Shown piece after piece: positions 1-5,091 of a stretch of 7,565 nucleotides of DNA. Source of the stretch: Sulfurovum sp. (GTDB lineage Bacteria; Campylobacterota; Campylobacteria; Campylobacterales; Sulfurovaceae); the NCBI GenBank assembly GCA_021159425.1, contig JAGGRU010000018.1, positions 1 to 7,565 of the forward strand, in the 5' to 3' direction. The first letter of the stretch is position 1; each line of letters starts with the position of its first letter. A program made the position numbers and the translations under genes. The notes under the pieces are model-generated. The model was given only the letters and a program-made list of their open reading frames with translations. It was not told the DNA's origin and made no database searches.

Positions 1-128
1 TTTTGACTCTTTAATACCGAAACAACCATTTCAAAAGATATATTTCTTTCACTTTTCTTTAAAAGTTCATTTTTATCATTATTCCAATTATAAAATATAT
101 CACTCACTTTATTAGCCTTTATATCCAT
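1..128 (-). CDS. BrnT-like toxin family protein, N-terminal 42 residues (runs off the left edge)
   Basis: Reading the minus strand from an ATG at 128 gives 42 uninterrupted codons to the window edge. The visible protein begins MDIKANKVSDIFYNW, then NNDKNELLKKSERNISFEMV. This resembles the start of BrnT-type RNase-fold toxins, where a D-W-D-x-x-K-N segment is followed by a basic stretch and an I-S-F-E-x-V motif; here these read YNWNNDKN (about residues 13-20) and ISFEMVV (about 30-36). Family members are about 90 residues, so roughly half is missing. BrnT toxins are known as ribonucleases, usually followed by a DNA-binding antitoxin gene; if that holds here, the antitoxin lies to the left of the window. 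The upstream ribosome site is weak (GAGAA directly before the ATG). The overlapping upstream ATG at 134 hits a stop after seven codons. The family assignment comes from memory of the motif pattern; a plain hypothetical protein remains possible. Confidence 0.6.
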   Translation of the reverse strand, partial: MDIKANKVSDIFYNWNNDKNELLKKSERNISFEMVVSVLKSQ

Positions 129-145
129 TTCTCATAGTTTTACTC

Positions 146-165
146 ATCTACAATGTATCTACATT
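146..165. promoter_or_regulatory. Palindrome and helical-phased direct repeat: candidate operator of the toxin-like gene
   Basis: Positions 152-157 (AATGTA) and 160-165 (TACATT) form a perfect 6-bp inverted repeat around a 2-base centre. The same segment contains ATCTACA twice, at 146-152 and 157-163, exactly 11 bases apart, or one helical turn. The site overlaps the -10 box and the predicted start point of the toxin-like gene. Toxin-antitoxin operons are commonly autorepressed by the antitoxin at such sites, so operator function is a reasonable inference. No binding is shown by the sequence itself. Confidence 0.4.
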
Positions 166-192
166 ATAGTGGAAAATAATCTAAAATGAAAA
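163..192 (-). promoter_or_regulatory. Candidate sigma-70 promoter for the toxin-like gene
   Basis: On the minus strand a perfect TATAAT occupies 168-163. Eighteen bases upstream is TTTTCA (192-187), a 4/6 match to the -35 consensus. Transcription would start near 155, about 27 bases before the ATG at 128. The position suits the toxin-like gene well, but perfect -10 boxes arise easily in DNA this AT-rich. Confidence 0.4.
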
Positions 193-222
193 TCTTTTTA
201 ACTAGCATAATATTTATTTCAT

Positions 223-321
223 CTATTTTAAAAATCTTTTAAACACTTTCTCAAAATCAAGCTCATGCACTTCTCCGAATAACACTTGATATTCAGAGAA
301 AATTATACATATTAAGCTATA
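223..321 (-). pseudogene. Unrecognised 32-codon ORF remnant without a start codon
   Basis: On the minus strand, an open frame from just after a TAG (324-322) to a TAG at 225-223 encodes 32 residues. Its second half is convincingly protein-like: SEYQVLFGEV, then HELDFEKVFKRFLK, a charged amphipathic ending typical of a C-terminal helix. There is no ATG; the only plausible initiation codons are internal GTGs. The stretch is richer in G and C than its surroundings. It ends 95 bases before the toxin-like gene on the same strand, so it could be the tail of a decayed gene. I do not recognise the family. A chance open frame over the palindrome at 271-300 is the main alternative. Confidence 0.25.
271..300. 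repeat. Imperfect 30-bp palindrome upstream of the Entner-Doudoroff operon
   Basis: TTCTCCGAATA (271-281) and TATTCAGAGAA (290-300) pair at 10 of 11 positions, with one C/A mismatch, around the 8-base loop 282-289. The arm centres are 19 bp apart. Neither strand has a T-run after it, so it is not an intrinsic terminator. It lies about 54-83 bases upstream of the predicted transcription start of zwf, where a dimeric regulator could bind. Operator function is inferred; no regulator gene is in view. Confidence 0.4.
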
Positions 322-325
322 CTAA

Positions 326-354
326 TTTTTTTAAATAAGATTATAATATTAAAG
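326..354 (+). promoter_or_regulatory. Putative promoter of the zwf-pgl-edd-eda operon
   Basis: A perfect -10 box TATAAT lies at 342-347. A seven-T tract (326-332) sits about ten bases upstream, and no good -35 hexamer is found 16-18 bases away. A consensus -10 behind periodic T-rich DNA, without a conserved -35, is the known pattern of the housekeeping promoter in Campylobacter and Helicobacter. Initiation would fall at about 353-355, giving a leader of about 39 bases. A weaker alternative is TTGATA (286-291) paired with TATTAA (310-315). Confidence 0.5.
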
Positions 355-377
355 GGTACCTCTAATAATAGGTGCCC
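354..377 (+). promoter_or_regulatory. 5'-terminal mRNA stem-loop in the zwf leader
   Basis: GGGTACC (354-360) pairs with GGTGCCC (371-377) in a 7-bp stem with one G-U pair and a 10-base A/U-rich loop (361-370). It ends seven bases before the ribosome site AGGAA (384-388). The next bases are TAAAGCAGG, so it is not an intrinsic terminator. If transcription starts at about 354 as predicted, the hairpin occupies the extreme 5' end of the transcript. Such 5' hairpins are known to protect mRNAs from 5'-end-dependent decay; that role is inferred here. Confidence 0.45.
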
Positions 378-392
378 TAAAGCAGGAAACAA

Positions 393-1856
393 ATGGAAAT
401 AATAGAAAATTTATGTGATATTACTATTTTTGGCGGGCATGGTGATCTGGCTTTCAGAAAGCTGATGCCGGCACTTTACCATCTTAGTAATAACGGTTAT
501 CTGGACGAGCAAAGCCGTATCATCACTGCCGCCAGAGTGCCTATGAGCAATGAAGAACATTGTGACCTTGTCAAGTCAAAACTTCAAGAGTTTTTATCGG
601 ATACCGCCTTTGACGAGGAAAAGTTTGATCGTTTTAAAAAACAACTCCACATAGTCACCATAAATTTTATGGATAATGAAAGTTATAGCGGACTTGAAGC
701 ACTTTTGAGCACCCACCCCGATAGAGACAGAATAAACTATTTCTCAACGGCACCTGATTTTTTTGGCATGATCTGTAAATCCCTAAGTGACTGGAAATTG
801 ATCACGGCACAAAGCCGAGTGGTACTTGAAAAACCTATCGGTCGCGATCTTGACTCCTCACGTGTGATCAACATGGAAGTATTGAAGTATTTTAATGAGT
901 CTCAGATCTATCGTATCGATCATTATCTGGGGAAGGACACGGTGCAGAACATTATGGCTCTTCGCTTTTCAAACCGATTTTTCATGCCGCTCTGGGATGC
1001 CAACAATATTGACCATATACAGATCACTGTGGCTGAAAGTGTCGGTGTTGAAGGACGATGGGGCTATTATGATGATTATGGTGCCATGCGTGACATGGTA
1101 CAGAACCATTTAATGCAGCTGCTTTGTCTTGTCGCGATGGAACCGCCTTGCTCACTCGATGCTGACAGTGTACGTGATGAAAAGGTAAAAGTACTGCGTT
1201 CTCTTCGTCCTATGAGTGCCTCAGACATTGAATTCAAGACTGTACGTGCACAGTATGCTGCCGGATCAAGTGAGGGTGAAGCGGTACCTGGTTATCTTGA
1301 AGGAGATGGCGTAGAGGAGAGTACGACAGAAACTTTTGCTGCGCTTCGCGTAGACATCGACAACTGGCGATGGAAAGGTGTACCTTTTTATCTGAGAAGC
1401 GGTAAACGTATGCAAAAACGAAACTCAGAGATCGTGATCCAGTTTAAAGAGATCCCGCACTCTATCTTTGTAAATAAGGGGAAATGTATTTCTCAGAACA
1501 AACTTGTCATTTCACTTCAACCCAAAGAGAGTATCCAGCTGCAATTAATGAACAAGATCCCAGGTTTAAGTGAGCAAATGCGATTACAACAAGTAGAACT
1601 TGAACTCAACACACCACTAAACATGTCACATAAACCAGATGCCTATGAACGTCTTCTTTTAGATGTCATTCGTGCCAATCCAACACTTTTCATGCGCCTT
1701 GATGAAGTAGAAGCTGCATGGAAATGGGCTGATGTTATCCTTGACGGCTGGAGTGAAGAGATCGTCCCTATGAAAAGTTACAGTGCAGGAACCGATGGTC
1801 CCAGTGCTGCCATACAACTGATCGCAAGAGACGGTAGGAGTTGGCACGATGAGTAG
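393..1856 (+). CDS. zwf: Glucose-6-phosphate 1-dehydrogenase
   Basis: Cytoplasmic enzyme oxidising glucose-6-phosphate to 6-phosphoglucono-1,5-lactone with NAD(P)+, the entry step of both the oxidative pentose phosphate and Entner-Doudoroff routes. At 487 residues it is full length. An N-terminal Rossmann fold carries the dinucleotide motif GGHGDLA (14-20), usually GASGDLA or GATGDLA. EKPIG is at 146-150. The substrate-site signature RIDHYLGKD is at 174-182, and QNHLMQL (237-243) carries the expected catalytic base H239. The C-terminal domain has DNWRWKGVPFYLRSGKR (323-339). The ATG at 393 follows AGGAA at 384-388 and starts just before the Rossmann strand, so it fits the family. Its last eight bases overlap pgl. 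It is first in the operon and therefore carries the promoter and leader elements upstream. Cofactor preference between NAD and NADP cannot be read from the sequence. Confidence 0.97.
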   Translation: MEIIENLCDITIFGGHGDLAFRKLMPALYHLSNNGYLDEQSRIITAARVPMSNEEHCDLVKSKLQEFLSDTAFDEEKFDRFKKQLHIVTINFMDNESYSGLEALLSTHPDRDRINYFSTAPDFFGMICKSLSDWKLITAQSRVVLEKPIGRDLDSSRVINMEVLKYFNESQIYRIDHYLGKDTVQNIMALRFSNRFFMPLWDANNIDHIQITVAESVGVEGRWGYYDDYGAMRDMVQNHLMQLLCLVAMEPPCSLDADSVRDEKVKVLRSLRPMSASDIEFKTVRAQYAAGSSEGEAVPGYLEGDGVEESTTETFAALRVDIDNWRWKGVPFYLRSGKRMQKRNSEIVIQFKEIPHSIFVNKGKCISQNKLVISLQPKESIQLQLMNKIPGLSEQMRLQQVELELNTPLNMSHKPDAYERLLLDVIRANPTLFMRLDEVEAAWKWADVILDGWSEEIVPMKSYSAGTDGPSAAIQLIARDGRSWHDE

Positions 1857-2544
1857 AATAGAACACGTTTTTACAGAACAGGACAGACTTATAGAAGCAC
1901 TCAGTCATAGTATTTTGAAGCAACTTCAAAATGCCATCGATACAAAGGGAAAAGCTTCTTTACTCGTTTCAGGAGGCAGTACACCCAAGCCGCTTTTTGA
2001 GAAACTGAGTAAAGCTTCTCTTGCATGGGAAAAGGTCAGTATTGGACTTTGTGATGAAAGATGGGTACCGGCTTCACACCCGGACAGTAATGAGCATTTT
2101 GTTAAAACACATTTGCTTCAAGAGAAGGCAGGCAAAGCTACTTTCATAAGTATGTATCAGGAAGAGGCAGAGAGTAAAACTGCTGAAAAGTTATGTTCTC
2201 AAAAGATGAGAGAAACACTGTTTCCCTTCGATGTGCTTATCTTAGGTATGGGATCTGATGCCCATACGGCTTCTCTTTTCCCTGATAATGAAAAACTGGA
2301 AATGGCTTTTGATCTTAAGAATGAAGATCTCTGTATAGCCATTGAACCAACAACTGCACCCCATATGCGTATGAGCTTGACACGTGCAGCGATCTTAAGT
2401 GCAGATCATATTTATCTGCATTTTGAAGGTGAAGAAAAACGTGCTGTCTATCAAGAAGCGATAGCAGGAGAAGATATGTACAAGATGCCCATCCGCTCAG
2501 TGTTAAATCAAGATATCAAAGATATAGAGGTATATTACAGATGA
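1849..2544 (+). CDS. pgl: 6-phosphogluconolactonase (DevB/Pgl type)
   Basis: Hydrolyses 6-phosphogluconolactone, the product of Zwf, to 6-phosphogluconate in the cytoplasm. The 231 residues match the usual length of the glucosamine-6-phosphate isomerase/6-phosphogluconolactonase family. The phosphate-binding loop SGGSTPK is at 41-47, followed by GLCDERWVP (66-74) and the active-site segment GMGSDAHTASLFP (133-145). The family usually reads GMGEDGHTASLFP there, so E-to-S and G-to-A changes flank a retained catalytic histidine (H139). TAPHMRMSLT (169-178) is the expected conserved region near the C-terminal third. The start overlaps the end of zwf by eight bases, and AGGAG at 1836-1840 lies eight bases before the ATG, so translation is probably coupled. 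The gene's stop overlaps the edd start as ATGA. Confidence 0.95.
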   Translation: MSRIEHVFTEQDRLIEALSHSILKQLQNAIDTKGKASLLVSGGSTPKPLFEKLSKASLAWEKVSIGLCDERWVPASHPDSNEHFVKTHLLQEKAGKATFISMYQEEAESKTAEKLCSQKMRETLFPFDVLILGMGSDAHTASLFPDNEKLEMAFDLKNEDLCIAIEPTTAPHMRMSLTRAAILSADHIYLHFEGEEKRAVYQEAIAGEDMYKMPIRSVLNQDIKDIEVYYR

Positions 2545-4370
2545 ATGAAGTGATTCAACAGGTTACAGACAGAATACGTGAACGCTCTTTGGAGAGTAGA
2601 ACCATTTACCTGGATCGTATCGCTTTGGCCAAAGGACACGGGGTAAACCGAAACAGACTGGGATGCAGCAATCTCGCCCATGCCATGGCACCGATGGAGG
2701 AGAATGAAAAAACATCTCTTTCAGAGATGCAAAGCCCGAATATTGCAATTATTACAGCTTACAATGATATGCTTTCTGCCCATGAGCCTTATAAACTCTA
2801 CCCTACTCTTATCAAACGTACCTTGATGGATCTGGGTGCAACGGCTCAAGTAGCGGGTGCTGTACCTGCTATGTGTGATGGCGTGACCCAGTCACAACCG
2901 GGCATGGAACTAAGCCTCTTTAGTCGAGACAATATCGCAATGGGGACAGCCATAGGGCTTTCACATAATGTCTATGATGCTGCGCTTTATCTCGGTGTCT
3001 GTGACAAGATCGTTCCGGGTCTTCTCATCGGGGCCTTGGCCTTTGGTCATCTTCCGGGAATGTTCGTACCGGCCGGACCTATGCCTTCAGGTATCAGTAA
3101 TACACAAAAAGCAAAAGTACGTCAGGATTTTGCACAAGGCAAAGTAAGTGAAGATGCCTTACTGAAAGTTGAATCTGCTTCCTATCACAGTAGCGGAACC
3201 TGCACTTTTTACGGTACAGCAAACTCCAATCAAATGCTGCTTGAAATGATGGGACTTCAGCTTCCTAACAGCTCTTTTGTCAATACAAACACTCCCCTTC
3301 GGGAATCATTGACCGCACACGCTGCAAAGACGATATTAACGATGACAGAGTTAAGAGGAACCTATAAACCACTGGCCGATATCATTGATGAAAAAAGTTT
3401 TGTGAATGCTATTGTCGGACTTATGGCAACGGGGGGCTCTACAAATCATACTATCCATATTATTGCTATGGCAAGAGCAGCAGGGATCATCCTTAACTGG
3501 GATGACTTTGATGCGATCTCCAAAGTAACTCCCCTGCTCTGCAAGATGTATCCGAACGGTCAAGCAGATGTAAACCATTTTAGAGAAGCAGGAGGGATGA
3601 GTGTGGTCATTTCTCAACTTCTTGATGCCGGACTTGTCCATAATGATGTTGAAACGATCATAGGAAGAGGTTTGGATGCATATATTGCCGAGCCGACGCT
3701 CCATAACGGTGCTGTGGTATTTGAACAAGGTGCCAAAGTCTCACGGGATGAAAATGTAGTAGCGAGCGTACAGAAACCTTTCAGCACAGAAGGTGGGCTT
3801 AAACTGCTCAGTGGAAATCTTGGACGAAGTGTGATCAAAACATCTGCACTTAAGCCGGAGCAGTTTATCATCGAAGCTGAGGCAATTGTCTTTGATTCAC
3901 AGGAAGCTTTGCAAATTGCTTTTAAAAATGCTGAGTTGGAAAGAGACTTTATCGCAGTTGTACGTTATCAGGGTCCAAAGGCAGACGGTATGCCTGAACT
4001 GCACGGACTTATGCCGCCACTGGGTGTACTTCAGGACAAAGGCTTCAAAGTTGCCATTATCACTGATGGACGTATGTCAGGTGCTTCAGGCAAAGTACCT
4101 TCCGCGATCCACCTTTCTCCGGAAGCACTTGACGGAGGTATGCTTGCGAAAGTTAAAACAGGTGATATGATCCGTTTTGATGCCAAAGAAGGTGAGATCA
4201 TGTTACTGGTCGATAAAAAAGAGTTGGATTCACGCAGTATCAAGGTACCGGATCTAAGTACAAACAGGCATGGGTTCGGCAGAGAACTTTTTGTATCGGT
4301 TCGTCAAAGTATAAGTACAGCAGAAGAAGGTGCAAGTGTGTTTGACCTCAGCGGAAAGGAGCGTGCATGA
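2541..4370 (+). CDS. edd: Phosphogluconate dehydratase
   Basis: Dehydrates 6-phosphogluconate to 2-keto-3-deoxy-6-phosphogluconate (KDPG), the first committed Entner-Doudoroff step. It belongs to the IlvD/Edd family, whose members carry an oxygen-sensitive iron-sulfur cluster. At 609 residues it is full length. Conserved blocks in order are ITAYNDMLSAHEP (71-83), MCDGVTQSQPGMELS (111-125), LGVCDKIVPG (151-160), GHLPGMFVPAGPMPSG (169-184), GTCTFYGTANSNQ (219-231) and, near the C-terminus, DGRMSGASGKVPSA. Cysteines 112, 154 and 221 sit in the positions expected for cluster ligands. YHSSGTCTFYGTANSNQ marks it as Edd rather than dihydroxy-acid dehydratase IlvD. AGAGG at 2526-2530 precedes the ATG by ten bases. 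It overlaps pgl by four bases and eda by four bases. Confidence 0.96.
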   Translation: MNEVIQQVTDRIRERSLESRTIYLDRIALAKGHGVNRNRLGCSNLAHAMAPMEENEKTSLSEMQSPNIAIITAYNDMLSAHEPYKLYPTLIKRTLMDLGATAQVAGAVPAMCDGVTQSQPGMELSLFSRDNIAMGTAIGLSHNVYDAALYLGVCDKIVPGLLIGALAFGHLPGMFVPAGPMPSGISNTQKAKVRQDFAQGKVSEDALLKVESASYHSSGTCTFYGTANSNQMLLEMMGLQLPNSSFVNTNTPLRESLTAHAAKTILTMTELRGTYKPLADIIDEKSFVNAIVGLMATGGSTNHTIHIIAMARAAGIILNWDDFDAISKVTPLLCKMYPNGQADVNHFREAGGMSVVISQLLDAGLVHNDVETIIGRGLDAYIAEPTLHNGAVVFEQGAKVSRDENVVASVQKPFSTEGGLKLLSGNLGRSVIKTSALKPEQFIIEAEAIVFDSQEALQIAFKNAELERDFIAVVRYQGPKADGMPELHGLMPPLGVLQDKGFKVAIITDGRMSGASGKVPSAIHLSPEALDGGMLAKVKTGDMIRFDAKEGEIMLLVDKKELDSRSIKVPDLSTNRHGFGRELFVSVRQSISTAEEGASVFDLSGKERA

Positions 4371-4993
4371 CCGCCCAGGAAGTGATGCAAATATCACCTA
4401 TAGTTCCCGTGATCGCCTTAGACAGTGTAGATGATGCCTTACCTCTTGCAGAAGCTTTACTCGAAGGTGGTATTTCCATCATGGAGATCACACTCCGTAC
4501 AGAGGCAGGATTGGGATCCATTGAGGCTATCTCAAAGGCAATGCCACAGATGCATGTCGGGGCAGGAACGGTTCTCAATGAAAGTGATTTTAAAAAAGCA
4601 GTTGATCATGGTGCAGAGTTTGTCTTCAGTCCCGGTATCAGTGAAGAATTAATGCAGACTTCAAAAGAGCTTGATGTAGCACTTATTCCCGGTGTAGCTA
4701 CAGCTTCAGAAGTGATGTTGGCTAAAAATCATGGCTTTGAACACTGTAAACTTTTTCCGGCTACATTGGCCGGCGGGGTTGAAGCACTTAAAGCCTTCTC
4801 TGGTCCTTTTGCATCCATGCGTTTTTGTCCAACAGGAGGCGTCAATTTGAAAAATTTAAATGATTTTCTCTCTCTTGATAATGTACTCTGTGTAGGAGGA
4901 AGCTGGATCATACCTAAACAGGCTATTAAAGAGAAGAATTTTCAGGAAATCACAAGGCTTTGTAAGGAAGCCTTGCAAAGTATAAAGGCGTAA
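4367..4993 (+). CDS. eda: KDPG aldolase (2-dehydro-3-deoxy-phosphogluconate aldolase)
   Basis: Class I aldolase splitting KDPG into pyruvate and glyceraldehyde-3-phosphate, which completes the Entner-Doudoroff pathway. At 208 residues it has the usual length of the trimeric TIM-barrel family. Visible motifs are PVIALD (14-19), GGISIMEITLRTEA (34-47) with the catalytic glutamate E40 and R44, VGAGTVLN (64-71), FSPGIS (87-92), and CKLFPA (127-132) with the Schiff-base lysine K128. The phosphate-binding segment CPTGGVN follows. The strong ribosome site AAGGAG (4356-4361) lies inside the edd end, five bases before the ATG, and the start overlaps the edd stop as ATGA. It is the last gene of the operon; no canonical intrinsic terminator follows, only the large palindrome at about 5012-5091. 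Some Eda proteins also act on 4-hydroxy-2-oxoglutarate; that cannot be judged here. Confidence 0.96.
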   Translation: MTAQEVMQISPIVPVIALDSVDDALPLAEALLEGGISIMEITLRTEAGLGSIEAISKAMPQMHVGAGTVLNESDFKKAVDHGAEFVFSPGISEELMQTSKELDVALIPGVATASEVMLAKNHGFEHCKLFPATLAGGVEALKAFSGPFASMRFCPTGGVNLKNLNDFLSLDNVLCVGGSWIIPKQAIKEKNFQEITRLCKEALQSIKA

Positions 4994-5011
4994 AGGGCAC
5001 ATCCAATACCA

Positions 5012-5091
5012 TTAAGGGTTTTTCGGAATCGGAAGGCTTTGCCTCCGCCAGTGTTCGGGACTAAAGTCTCCGATTCCGAAAAAATCCTTAA
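5012..5091. repeat. 80-base branched inverted repeat between convergent operons (REP-like element)
   Basis: TTTTTCGGAATCGGA (5019-5033) pairs perfectly over 15 bp with its complement at 5069-5083. After a 1x2 internal loop, TTAAGG (5012-5017) pairs with CCTTAA (5086-5091). The 35-base interior holds two small hairpins, AGGC/GCCT (5034-5044) and GACT/AGTC (5059-5068), giving a branched fold. On both strands the T-tract precedes the GC stem and the A-tract follows it, the reverse of an intrinsic terminator. It may still act as a transcription barrier between eda and the ligase gene. The layered palindrome and its GC content suggest a dispersed intergenic repeat. Copy number elsewhere in the genome cannot be seen. 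Confidence 0.65.

Noticed and set aside
354..377. Terminator or attenuator upstream of zwf
   Set aside because: The stem is followed by TAAAGCAGG rather than a T-run, and there is no leader peptide frame or alternative stem that I can see.
3351..3728. A 125-codon minus-strand open frame
   Set aside because: It lies inside edd, whose conserved blocks run through the region without interruption; there is no ribosome site or family resemblance.
350..5000. Similarity between AAAGGGTACC before zwf and TAAAGGGCAC after eda as flanking repeats of a mobile unit
   Set aside because: Only about nine bases match imperfectly and the resemblance does not extend, so it is most likely chance; the second copy lies at the eda stop codon.
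5012..5091. Classical bidirectional intrinsic terminator
   Set aside because: On both strands the T-run is on the 5' side of the GC stem and the A-run on the 3' side, opposite to what intrinsic termination needs.
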